A stretch of 64,000 nt of DNA, taken from assembly GCF_002159495.1 (NCBI RefSeq), contig NZ_NFIT01000005.1, positions 62,001 through 126,000 of the forward strand. Reading direction: 5' to 3'. Origin of the DNA: Olsenella sp. An293. GTDB taxonomy: Bacteria; Actinomycetota; Coriobacteriia; Coriobacteriales; Atopobiaceae. Below the pieces are notes generated by a model. That model searched no databases. It saw only the letters and a list, made by a program, of their open reading frames with translations, and was not told where the DNA came from. Both the position numbers and the translations under genes were made by a program. Each line of letters begins with the position of its first letter. Positions within the stretch are counted from its first letter, which is position 1. Below are positions 25,989 through 35,000 of the stretch, piece after piece.

Positions 25989-28118
25989 ATGGCCGAGAAC
26001 CTCGAGAGCGCTCAGGGCGCCCACGCAGACGACCCCATCTTCCAGCAGGAGCAGGCTCACCTCTCCGAGCTCTACGCCAAGCTGCTGCAGATCCGCGACG
26101 AGATCTCCGAGGACCTCGAGAGCAACCACCGCGGCGCCAAGCAGGACCTCATCGACATGTCCGAGGAGGTGCGCCTGGACTTTGGCGGCGCGGACGAGAC
26201 CATCGAGACGCTCGCCGCCATCGAGACGCTCAACTCCGTCATCGACGCCTACAATCAGTACCACGACTTCAACGTGGACAAGCTGCGCCGCGTGATGCTT
26301 CTGCTCATGCAGCCCTACTTCGCGAAGGTCACGCTCGAGATGCGCCCGGGCCGCCCGCCGCGCGACGTCTACATCGGCGCCGCGGGCATGACCGACGAGC
26401 GCAGCCGCCCGCTCGTGGTGGACTGGCGCTCCCCCGTCGCCGAGACCTACTACAACCAGGAGATGGGCCCCACCTCCTACCAGGTGGACGGCAAGACCCG
26501 CACGGTCAACCTCACGCTGCGCCGCCAGTTCGACATCGTGCGCGACCAGCTCAACATGTACTTCGACACCACGATCGCGATTCAGGACTCGCTGCTCCTG
26601 GGCGCCCTCAAGAAGCGTCACACCGAGAAGCTCCAGGCCATCACGGCCACCATCCAGCGCGAGCAGAACGAGGTCGTGCGCCATGACGACGTGCCCGTCC
26701 TTCTCGTCAACGGCATCGCGGGGTCGGGCAAGACGTCGGTGCTGCTGCAGCGCATTGCGTTCCTGCTGTACCGCGAGCGCGCGACGCTCTCCCCGGACCA
26801 GGTGTGGCTCTTCACGCCCAACACCGTCTTCGAGAGCTACATCGACACCGTGCTGCCCTCCATGGGCGAGGCCAACCCGCAGACCGTGACCTGGCGCGCG
26901 TTCGTGGAGGCGCAGGGGGCCGGCGAGCGCGACCTGGGCCTCGACACCGACCCGGCCTCGCTGCGCCGCCTCGAGGCCGCAGCCGCCGACCTCGTGCTCG
27001 AGGCTGACGACCTGCGCGAGATCCGCGAGGGAGACGAGGTGCTGCTCAAGCCGGGGCAGATCCAGGGCGCCGTCGAGAAGTTCTCTCAGTTCCCGGTGGG
27101 ACCGCGCTTCACCGCGCTCGTGAAGGACGAGCTGCACAGCCGCCTCGAGCGGCGCTTCACGCAGATGTCCAAGAGCGAGGAGCTGCAGGAGGAGATGCTC
27201 GAGATGGACATCGAGCAGCAGGTCGAGGTCTTTGGCGAGACCATCTCCCCCGACGACGAGGCGCAGACCATCGAGTACGCGCGCCGCCTCGTGGAGTTTC
27301 GCTACGCGGGCGCGCACGAGCGCATCGAGCGACTCGAGTGGCTGCGCTTTGACCGAATCGGCATGCGCATGCTCGGCGCCAACGCGCTCTCCGCGACGGA
27401 GTGGCTGTTCCTGCGGCTCCTCTTTACCGGCACGGGCGACAAGAGCGCGCGCTTCGTCATGCTCGACGAGGTTCAGGACTACACCGAGGCCCAGCTCATG
27501 GTGCTTGCGCGTCACTTCTCGCGCGCGCACTTCCTGCTGCTGGGCGACGAGCACCAGGCCATCTTCGAGGGAACGGCCACCTTCGACCGCATCGCGGAGA
27601 TCTTCCGCGAGACCCACGGCAGCGTTGACGAGTGCCGCCTGCTCACGAGCTACCGCTCCTCCCCGGAGATCACGGCGCTGTTCACCGGGCTTCTCGAGAA
27701 GGACGAGCAGCTGCGGCTCACCTCGGTACAGCGTGCGGGCGTGGAGCCCGTCATCCGCTCGTTCGACGACCGCGAGGAGTACCTCGAGGCCCTGCGCGCC
27801 GCGGTGGCCGAGCCCGGCGAGGGCCTCACCGCCGTCGTGGCCGAGAGCGACGCGCGCGTGAGCTGGCTTGCCAAGCAGCTCGGCGACACCGTGACGGTCC
27901 TGGGCAAGCACGCGGCGCTTCCCGCCGCCGGAACGGTGCTGCTGCCCCTGCGCGTCGCCAAGGGCCTGGAGTTCGACCACGTCATCGTGCCCGACGCGCA
28001 GGCCGAGGTCTACCCTGACGCCCCTCTCGCGCGCCGGCGCCTCTATACCGCGCTCTCCCGCGCCATGCACCGCGTGACCGTGCTCGCCCAGGGGCCGCTC
28101 ACCCCGCTTCTGCGATAA
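25989..28118 (+). CDS. helD: HelD-like UvrD-family ATPase
   Basis: This 709-residue superfamily 1 protein has an N-terminal coiled-coil arm ('HLSELYAKLLQIRDEISEDLE'), typical of HelD, which clears stalled RNA polymerase. Walker A 'GIAGSGKTSVLLQRIAFLLY' lies near residue 245. Further motifs are 'LFTPN', Walker B 'MLDEVQDYTEAQL', 'SYRSSPEI' and the C-terminal 'VAKGLEFDHVIVPDA' and 'LYTALSRAMHRVTVL'. ATG 25989 follows GGAGG. A perfect 30-base palindrome lies 35 bases after the stop. Confidence 0.88.
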   Translation: MAENLESAQGAHADDPIFQQEQAHLSELYAKLLQIRDEISEDLESNHRGAKQDLIDMSEEVRLDFGGADETIETLAAIETLNSVIDAYNQYHDFNVDKLRRVMLLLMQPYFAKVTLEMRPGRPPRDVYIGAAGMTDERSRPLVVDWRSPVAETYYNQEMGPTSYQVDGKTRTVNLTLRRQFDIVRDQLNMYFDTTIAIQDSLLLGALKKRHTEKLQAITATIQREQNEVVRHDDVPVLLVNGIAGSGKTSVLLQRIAFLLYRERATLSPDQVWLFTPNTVFESYIDTVLPSMGEANPQTVTWRAFVEAQGAGERDLGLDTDPASLRRLEAAAADLVLEADDLREIREGDEVLLKPGQIQGAVEKFSQFPVGPRFTALVKDELHSRLERRFTQMSKSEELQEEMLEMDIEQQVEVFGETISPDDEAQTIEYARRLVEFRYAGAHERIERLEWLRFDRIGMRMLGANALSATEWLFLRLLFTGTGDKSARFVMLDEVQDYTEAQLMVLARHFSRAHFLLLGDEHQAIFEGTATFDRIAEIFRETHGSVDECRLLTSYRSSPEITALFTGLLEKDEQLRLTSVQRAGVEPVIRSFDDREEYLEALRAAVAEPGEGLTAVVAESDARVSWLAKQLGDTVTVLGKHAALPAAGTVLLPLRVAKGLEFDHVIVPDAQAEVYPDAPLARRRLYTALSRAMHRVTVLAQGPLTPLLR

Positions 28119-28153
28119 CGGCACCTACCGGCTGGAGCTGATAGTCACGTCAG

Positions 28154-28224
28154 GTTGACAGTCACGTCAGGTTATATTGTCACACCTCAGGCGCGTGACA
28201 ATATAACCTGACGTGACTGTCAAC
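28154..28224. repeat. Paired palindrome, AACCTGACG family (30-base arms)
   Basis: The arms 28154-28183 and 28195-28224 are perfect reverse complements over 30 bases (core CGTCAGGTTATATTGTCAC), loop 11 bases. Immediately before the first arm, AGTCACGTCAGGTT (28142-28155) repeats part of it directly. It lies between two forward-strand genes. Confidence 0.93.
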
Positions 28225-28284
28225 TCGGCGACCGCAGGGAACGTGAGACAATAGGGCAACAACCGGCGCAGGCGAGGAGGTCCC

Positions 28285-29535
28285 ATGTTCAGCCCCTTCC
28301 GCAGCGAGCAGGGCGCGCCCAAGACGATCGCCGAGGTCGAGTATCCCGACCTCGAGCAGCTGCGCGACCTCGAGGAGGGCTTCGCCCTCGAGCTCAAGCA
28401 GACCTTCTCGCCGAGCGTTCGCCGCAAGATACCCAAGATCGTCGCCTCGTTCGCCAACTCGCGAGGCGGCTGGCTCGTCATCGGCATATCGGACGCCGAG
28501 AAGGACGTGTGCCCGGTACCCCGCCCCGGGGCAGACGTGAGCCAGGTCGTCGGCGAGCTCTGCCGGCGCCACGTCTCCCCCGCCCCGCGCTTCTCGGCGC
28601 GCTTCCTTCCCGATCCCGCCTCGCCTGAGCAGGGCGTCATTCTCGTCCAGGTCCTCGAGGGGGACTTCCCGCCCTACGTGGCCGACGGCATCGTGGAAAT
28701 CCGCGAGGGCTCCACGTCCGGTCCCGCCGCGGGCACGGCGCTCGTGGACCTCTACGACAAGGCCACGCGCCGCCGGCTCGAGGTGCGCGCCTTCTGCAAG
28801 CGTACCGTCTACTATCCCATGCCCGACGCCCGTCGCAGGGAGCTGCCGCTCTTCAACCTCTACCTCTTTAGGATGGGGCGCGACTCCGAGGAGGCCTTCT
28901 CGCGCGACCGCTCCAACGAGACCGCCGCAGCGATGCGCGTGGCGTTTGGACAGCAGGGGCTCGACTGCCGCATCCAGCACGCCCACGACAGCCTCGTCTT
29001 TCGCATCCCCGCACGCGACGAGACCGTGGTGCCTCACTCCGCGATCGAGCTCTTCCCGGACGAGTCGATGAAGCTCTCCGTGCCGGCAGTCCTGCTCGAG
29101 GGGCGGGAGCGCGACCGGGCACTTGCCACGATGACGCGCCGCGCGCTCTTCCCGCCCGCCGAGGGAGCGCGCCTCATCGACGCCGCGGCGACGCTCAGCC
29201 GCGTGAAGCGCATGGCGACGCTGCTCGACCGCTACGTGCGCGTGCGCGACATCCCCTGGCAGGAGTACGCCGTGGCCTACGAGCTCGAGAACATGGCCGG
29301 CGTGACCCTGTGGTCCGACGACGAGACCTATCTCCGCTATGCTGAGAAGCACGGCGTTCTCTACTGCGCGACCACCGACTGCCTCTCGCGCGTACGCTAT
29401 CTCAGCGACGGAGCACACGACACCTTCCGCGCGCGCCAGTTTGCGGGGAGCCACTTCTTCGAGGCCTGCGGCCTGCCGCTCGGCTCGCCCGATCCCGAGG
29501 ACAACGAGCTCGTGGACGCCCTGCTCCGTTCCTGA
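28285..29535 (+). CDS. AlbA_2 (Schlafen-like) domain protein
   Basis: This 416-residue protein has an N-terminal AlbA_2 domain: 'EGFALELKQTFSPSVRRKIPKIVASFANSRGGWLVIGISD' is the family block (E-x-LK ... ANS-GG-L-IGI). Such domains bind nucleic acid or ATP and occur in regulators and defence proteins. The remaining 250 residues match no family I can name and lack the usual helix-turn-helix tail. ATG 28285 follows GAGGAGG. It is flanked by AACCTGACG palindromes on both sides. Confidence 0.75.
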   Translation: MFSPFRSEQGAPKTIAEVEYPDLEQLRDLEEGFALELKQTFSPSVRRKIPKIVASFANSRGGWLVIGISDAEKDVCPVPRPGADVSQVVGELCRRHVSPAPRFSARFLPDPASPEQGVILVQVLEGDFPPYVADGIVEIREGSTSGPAAGTALVDLYDKATRRRLEVRAFCKRTVYYPMPDARRRELPLFNLYLFRMGRDSEEAFSRDRSNETAAAMRVAFGQQGLDCRIQHAHDSLVFRIPARDETVVPHSAIELFPDESMKLSVPAVLLEGRERDRALATMTRRALFPPAEGARLIDAAATLSRVKRMATLLDRYVRVRDIPWQEYAVAYELENMAGVTLWSDDETYLRYAEKHGVLYCATTDCLSRVRYLSDGAHDTFRARQFAGSHFFEACGLPLGSPDPEDNELVDALLRS

Positions 29536-29581
29536 GCCTGTGAATTGAGGGCAGTCCCCGTGCGGTTGACGATCACGCCAA

Positions 29582-29667
29582 GTTGACAATCACGTCAGGT
29601 TATATTGTCAACCGCGCGGGCTGACAATCACGTGTGGTTGACAATATAACCTGACGTGATTGTCAAC
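29582..29667. repeat. Paired palindrome, AACCTGACG family (32-base arms)
   Basis: The arms 29582-29613 and 29636-29667 are perfect over 32 bases. Each arm is itself a palindrome, GTTGACAAT-N13/14-ATTGTCAAC. The 22-base loop has a further TGACAATCACGTG piece and a degenerate GGTTGACGATCACG precedes it. The last base abuts the TAG of the fructosamine kinase gene. It lies between convergent genes. Confidence 0.93.
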
Positions 29668-30480
29668 CTATGCGTAGCGACGCGCCATCGCCACCGTCTC
29701 GTCCAGATACCAGCCACCAAAGAGCACGCAGTGCAGAAGCAGCGGCGCCAGCTGGTGGAGGCCCACGCGCTCCCGCCAGCCATCCGCAAGTGGCGAGGCC
29801 TCGTCATAGCCGAGAAGAACCTCCTCCAGCAGCGGGTGCCCAAAGAGCGCGAGCATCGCGAGGTCCGTCTCAGCATGGCCGCCGTAGGCCATGGGGTCGA
29901 TCAGGACGCTGCCCGTCGGTGCGGCACGATTGCCGTCCCAGAGCACGTTCCCGGACCAGAGATCGCCGTGAAGGCGTGCGCAGGGCACGCCCGCCGCACG
30001 CACGAGCTCGGGCTGCGGCGCATCAAACTCCCCTGCCGTCAACCGCGCGGCCACCCGCTCAAAGAGCCGCAACTCAGATGGGCCAAACTCACCGCTATCG
30101 ACAAGGCTGCGCACGTAGTTCATGACGCGATGCTCGGCGAAGAACGCGCCCCAGCTCGCCGCGGCATCCTCGCGCGCCACGTAAGGCGTGCGGGCGCGCC
30201 CGCACCACGGCTCTCCCGTCCAGCCCTCCGGGGCGCAGCCGTACCACGACGCGCCCGCGGCATGCATGCGCGCCAGCGCCGCGCCCGTGCGCCGAGCCGC
30301 CGCGACCGAGGGCGCCCCGGTCCTCACGCGCTCCTCGACGAGCTGGTCCTCGCTCACGCTCAGCACGCGCACGACGCGGACCCCGCCGTTCTTCTCGGCC
30401 TCCGCAAGCCAGCGCAGCGCCGCCGCCTCACCCGGAAGGTTGTCCCCGTACCCAGCGGCCTTCACGAACGTCTCCTGCAT
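29668..30480 (-). CDS. Fructosamine/ketosamine-3-kinase family protein
   Basis: This 270-residue kinase-fold protein carries the FN3K signature: 'ARLHGDLWSGNVLWD' (catalytic loop) and 'VLIDPMAYGGHAETDLAMLALFG' (metal-binding DP motif, conserved block). 'GEAAALRWLAEAEKNGGVRVVRVL' is the N-lobe. These enzymes phosphorylate sugar-modified (glycated) amines for repair. ATG 30480 has GGGGGCGGAG upstream. Its stop codon touches the palindrome at 29582-29667. Confidence 0.88.
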   Translation of the reverse strand: MQETFVKAAGYGDNLPGEAAALRWLAEAEKNGGVRVVRVLSVSEDQLVEERVRTGAPSVAAARRTGAALARMHAAGASWYGCAPEGWTGEPWCGRARTPYVAREDAAASWGAFFAEHRVMNYVRSLVDSGEFGPSELRLFERVAARLTAGEFDAPQPELVRAAGVPCARLHGDLWSGNVLWDGNRAAPTGSVLIDPMAYGGHAETDLAMLALFGHPLLEEVLLGYDEASPLADGWRERVGLHQLAPLLLHCVLFGGWYLDETVAMARRYA

Positions 30481-30564
30481 CTCCGCCCCCTTTGTGCAGC
30501 TTTTCTAGCCTCCTGAGGTCCACGGGTACAATAGTGCCCCAAGCAGACGACCGAAAGGACCAGC

Positions 30565-31155
30565 ATGGCCGGCAGCATCAACTATCAGCTCGCGCGCTTC
30601 GAGGCGTCGTACGGCACCGTGGCACAGCTTCCCGCCTCCACCACGCCCGAGGTGGCGGTGGCCGGCCGCTCCAACGTGGGCAAGTCGTCGCTGCTCAACA
30701 AGCTCTTCAATCGCAAGGGTCTGGTCAAGGTCTCGAGCACGCCCGGCAAGACGGCCAACATCAACTTCTTCGACGTCGACGGCATCCGCTTCGTGGACCT
30801 GCCCGGCTACGGTTTTGCCAAGGTGTCGCAGAAGGAGAAGCAGCGCTGGGCCAACCTCATCTCCGGCTACTTTGCGCAGGAGCGCAGCTTCAACCTCGTC
30901 ATCGCGCTCGTCGACATCCGCCACGACGCCCAGAAGCTCGACCACGAGATGGTGGGGTTTCTTCTCGAGAGCGAGCTGCCCTTCGTGGTGGCGCTCACCA
31001 AGGCCGACAAGCTCGGTCGCTCGAAGCAGATGCAGCAGGCCGCGACCATTGCCAAGCAGCTCGGCATCGACCGCGAGCAGGTCGTGATCACCTCGTCCGA
31101 GACCGGTCAGGGCATCGACGAGCTCCGTCGCCGCATCGCCGACGCCTGCCTGTGA
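30565..31155 (+). CDS. engB: Ribosome-biogenesis GTPase EngB (YsxC/YihA)
   Basis: This 196-residue TRAFAC GTPase is needed for 50S assembly. G1 is 'GRSNVGKSS' (34-42), the switch Thr lies in 'SSTPGKT', G3 is 'DLPGYG' (78-83), G4 is 'TKADK' and G5 'TSSETGQGI'. Length is normal. A TACAAT -10-like box is at 30527. Its last codon and stop (TGTGA) are the first bases of the 68-base palindrome arm. Confidence 0.96.
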   Translation: MAGSINYQLARFEASYGTVAQLPASTTPEVAVAGRSNVGKSSLLNKLFNRKGLVKVSSTPGKTANINFFDVDGIRFVDLPGYGFAKVSQKEKQRWANLISGYFAQERSFNLVIALVDIRHDAQKLDHEMVGFLLESELPFVVALTKADKLGRSKQMQQAATIAKQLGIDREQVVITSSETGQGIDELRRRIADACL

Positions 31156-31292
31156 GCTCGGGGCGGGCTTTCTGCTGATTGGGGATGCAAATTGGGGACG
31201 TGTTATTTCGTGCAGACGAAACAACGTCTGCACGAAATAACACGTCCCCAATTTGCATCCCCAATCAGCAGAAAGCCCGCCCCGAGCTCACA
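31151..31292. repeat. 68-base-arm perfect palindrome, ATTGGGGAC family
   Basis: The arms 31151-31218 and 31225-31292 are perfect reverse complements over 68 bases with a 6-base loop (AAACAA). The arm contains GCTTTCTGCT, ATTGGGGATGC, AAATTGGGGACGTG and TTATTTCGTGCAGACG modules, most shared with the 52.4-kb element. Both ends include the CTG-TGA stop region of the convergent genes engB and mntP. Confidence 0.97.
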
Positions 31293-31857
31293 GAACGCCG
31301 AGGTGCTCGAGCAGGACCTTGAGGCCGATGAGGATCAGCACGACGCCGCCCACGACGCTCGCGGGCTTCTCGTAGCGCGCGCCAAAGAAGTGCCCCACCG
31401 CCACGCCCGCAAACGAGAGGCAGAACGTGATGACACCGATGAGCGAAACCGACGCCACGATGTCCACGTTGAGCGCCGCGAACGAGATGCCCGCCGCCAG
31501 GGCGTCGATCGACGTCGCCACCGCCAGCACAAGAAACTCGCGCAGGTCGATGCCGCTCGTGTCCTCGCACCCGCATTCGTCCTCCTCGTGGAAGGCCTCC
31601 CAGAGCATCTTTCCGCCGATGAAGGCGAGAAGGACAAAGGCCACCCAGTGGTCGACCGGCTCGATCAGCCACATGAACTGCGTGCCCAGCGCCCAGCCCA
31701 TGAGCGGCATGAGCGCCTGGAAGCCCCCGAAGAAAAGCGCCAGCACCGCGGCCGTGCGCAGGTTGAGCTTCCGCATCCCCAGGCCGCGGCAGATCGAGAC
31801 CGCAAACGCATCCATCGACAGCCCCACGGCGATGAGCACCAGCTCGACGATTCCCAT
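31288..31857 (-). CDS. mntP: Manganese efflux pump MntP
   Basis: This 189-residue membrane protein of six helices exports Mn(II). Two repeats carry 'VGLSMDAFAVSICRGLGM' and 'VATSIDALAAGISFAAL', each with the conserved Asp of the metal site. A Cys/acidic loop 'EEDECGCEDTSG' joins them. ATG 31857 follows GGAGAGGGG. A manganese-riboswitch-like leader and terminator precede it, which agrees with the function. Its stop lies inside the palindrome arm. Confidence 0.94.
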   Translation of the reverse strand: MGIVELVLIAVGLSMDAFAVSICRGLGMRKLNLRTAAVLALFFGGFQALMPLMGWALGTQFMWLIEPVDHWVAFVLLAFIGGKMLWEAFHEEDECGCEDTSGIDLREFLVLAVATSIDALAAGISFAALNVDIVASVSLIGVITFCLSFAGVAVGHFFGARYEKPASVVGGVVLILIGLKVLLEHLGVL

Positions 31858-31879
31858 GACGTCCCCTCTCCTTGGCGTC

Positions 31880-31925
31880 AAACAAAAAGACTCGCGACAA
31901 GGGCACTCACCCTCGTCGCGAGTCT
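31880..31925 (-). terminator. Terminator in the mntP leader (riboswitch expression platform)
   Basis: On the reverse strand AGACTCGCGACGAGGG (31910-31925) pairs with CCCTTGTCGCGAGTCT (31888-31903), followed by TTTTTGTTT. It lies between the aptamer-like region and the mntP start, where a regulated terminator should be. Confidence 0.85.
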
Positions 31926-31930
31926 CGTTG

Positions 31931-32010
31931 ATTAAGGCGCGCCAGGCGTTTTCCGCCAGCGTGTTGACGCGCCGCACGCCTTCGCGGCGTGCCACTACTC
32001 CCTCGTGGAC
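31931..32010 (-). promoter_or_regulatory. Probable yybP-ykoY manganese riboswitch upstream of mntP
   Basis: The reverse-strand leader has GGGAGTAG (31995-32002), then a stable stem GCACGCCGC/GCGGCGTGC-like helix, then GTCAACA (31962-31968) and a second GC stem (GGCGTTTTCCGCC). These are the known landmarks of the yybP-ykoY class, which binds Mn(II) and commonly controls mntP. A TATGAT -10 box lies just upstream (32015-32020). The exact aptamer limits and fold were judged by eye. Confidence 0.7.
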
Positions 32011-32081
32011 GGCCATCATAGCACAGGGGCGCCGCGCAGGGCCGCGGCGGAGCGGGCGCGGCGGGACGGCACGCGCATTGC

Positions 32082-35000
32082 CTACTCGGCGGACTTGAGG
32101 GCGCCGACCATGTCGATGCGGTCGAGCGAGCGATTGGTGATGAGGTTCACGGCCACCGTGAACACGAACGCCAGCACCGCGGAGATCACGTAGGTGAGCG
32201 GGTCCACCACCACGTCGAAGTACAGCGACGGCATCCGCAAGATCCACGTGAGCGAGCGCGCGAGGGCATAGCCGAGCGGCATGCCGAGCACCACGCCGAT
32301 GCCCGTGAGGATGATCGTCTCCTTGTTGATGTAGCTGTGCACCTCGGGTCGCTTGAAGCCCAGGACCTTGAGCGTCGCGAGCTCGCGCTCGCGCTCGGAG
32401 ATGTTGGTGTTGGAGAGCGTGAAGACCACGGTGAACGCAAGGGCGGCGGCAAGCACGATGACCACGTAGACCACGGTGTTGATGAGCGTGAAGGCGCTCG
32501 AGAAGTCGCGCACGAGCTTGGCCGTGGATACCACCGAAAGCAGGCGGTCGTCCTGCGTGAGGCGCTCGGAGAGCTCGATCTGCTCCTCGCTCGCGCCCGC
32601 AAGATGGGCGAGCACGCCGTTCATCTCGCACTTCTCGCCAAATGCCGTCTCGTAGGCGTCCGCGGTCATGAAGATCGTGTTGCTCAGGTAGTTGAGCGCG
32701 ATGCCGTCCACCCGCACGGCCCCCTCGGCGAGCGCGGAGTCCTGCAGCGCCAGCTCGTCGCCCAGCGCAAAGCCCATGACCTGCTCGGCGTTCTTGGTAA
32801 TCACGGCACCGTCTTCCGTGAGCTCGAGCTCGCTGCCGCCCTCGTCCTCGAGCTGCGTGTAGCCCGCGAGGTCGGCGGCCTCGGGCATCACCACGAGCTG
32901 CACGGTCTCCTTGTCGTCGCCGTAGCTCACCGTGAGGCTGTCGATGTAGACGCGAATGAGGTCCTCGACCTCGGGGTCGGCCTCGAGGTCGGCCACCACC
33001 TCGTCGAGGTGGTCAGCGGAGCTCACAGCCATGAGGTCGTAGCGGGTCACGCCCGCGTCGCCGTACTGGCGCGGCGAGAGCGAGAGCACCGTGTCGCGGA
33101 TGCCAAAGCCCGTGATGAGCAGCGCAACGCACCCCGCGATGCCAAAGGTCGTCATAAGGAAGCGCCGCTTGTAGCGGAAGAGGTTGCGCGCCGTGACCTT
33201 GTTGAGGAAGCTGAACCTGTTCCAGACGGGCGCGATGCGCTCGAGCAGGATGCGCGAGCCCGCGCGCGGCGCCTTGGGCCGCATGAGCTCTGCCGGGGAC
33301 TCCTTGAGCTCCTGGCGGCAGGTGAGAACCGTCGCGCCCACGATGCCCAGCGCAAAGAGAGCGAAGGCCACGGCAGAGCTCGCCACGTCAAAGCCGTACA
33401 TGAAGCCCGGCAGCGCATACATGGTCGAGAAGATCGTGAAGATGATGGCGGGCAGCACGACGAAGCCGAGCACGTTGCCCACGATCGCTCCCACGACACA
33501 GGCCGCCAGCGCGTAGAGCGCGTACTTGGAGAGGATGCGGCCGCGCGAGTACCCGAGCGCCTTGTAGACGCCGATGAGCCCGCGCTCCTCCTCGACCATG
33601 CGCGTCATGGTGGTGAGGCTGATGAGCACCGCCACCACGAAGAACACGACGGGAATCACGGTGCCGATGGCCTCGATCGAGGAGGCGTCGGAGTCCACGC
33701 TCGCGTAGCTCGAGAGGCTCGAACGGTCCTGGACGTACCACGTGGCGTCAGGCAGGTCCTCGATCTCGGCGCGCGCGTCGGCGATCTCGGCGAGGGCGTC
33801 GTCGCGCTCGGACTCGAAGGTGGCGCGGGCGTCGTCGAGCTCAGCCTGGCCGTCGGCGATCTCTGCCAGGGCATCGTCGAGCTGCTGCTGCGCGTCCGCG
33901 AGCTGCTCCAGGGCCTCGGCGCGCTGGCGGTCGAGCTCTGCCTGTCCCTCCTCGAGCTCCGCCCAGCCGTCCGCAAGCTCGCGCTCGCTCTGCTCGAGCG
34001 TGGCCTGAGCGGAGACAAGCTGGTCATAGGCGTCGCGCAGGTCCTGCCAACCCTCGTCGATGATGGCCTGCTGCTTGGAAAACTCCGTCTCGGCAGTGGT
34101 CTTTGCCTGCTCGATGCCGGCGTCAAGCTGCGCGAGACCGTCGTTTGCCTGAGCGAGGCCCGCCGCGGCCTGGACGCGGCCGCCTGCCAGCGCGGCGGCG
34201 CTCTGCTCGCTCGCGGGGTCGGCAGAGCCCAGAGCGATGATCTGCTGGAGGCCCGCCTGCGAGCTCTCGAGGCTCGCGAGCTGCCCCTGGATGGTCTCGA
34301 CGCCCTGCTGCGCGGCGTCTCGGGACGCCTGGAGCTCCGCGCGCTGCGCCGTGAGGCCGGTGAGCGTGGCCTGCAGCTGCTCGCGCTGGGCGAGAAGCGC
34401 CTCGAGCTCCGGGCTCCTCTGCGGCGCTGCCGCCTCGGCTGCCGCGCCCACCTCGGGCCCCTCCGCGCCGGACGCCTCCTCGGGCTCCTCCGCGCCACCC
34501 GTCTCGCCGGGAGCTTCCGGCTCGCCCGTCTCGCCCTGCTCGAGCGCCGCTATCTGCGCGTCAATGGCGTCGAGCGCCGCCTGGGTCTGCCCGATGCCCG
34601 CGTCGAGCTCTTCGAGCGCGGCGTCGATGGTCGCGATCTGGCCCGTGAGCTCCTCGGCCTGTGCCTGGAGCTGACCGGACATCTGCCCCAGGGACTCCGA
34701 GACGGGCGTCAGCGCGGAGGCCGCCTGGCCCATCGCGCCCGAAAACGCGCTGACCGCCGTCTCGGCGCTGCTCTCGTCCGCTGTCTGCACCTGCTCCCAG
34801 GCCCCGCGCACCTGCGCCGCGACGCCCGAGAGCGCCTCGCCGGCCTCGGGCAGCGAGCCCGCCATCGCGTCGAGCCCGTCGGCCATCTGGATGACGCTGC
34901 CGTCGAGGGTCGCTATGGTCTGCGTCAGGCTGTCCACGGTCGCCTCGACCTCGGCGCGCTGCGCCTCGAGCTCCGCGATCGTCGTGGCGTAGAACTCGTC

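Noticed and set aside
25953-28124. A 723-codon open frame antisense to the HelD-like gene
   Set aside because: Same GC artefact. Protein composition is low-complexity, and the forward strand carries intact helicase motifs.
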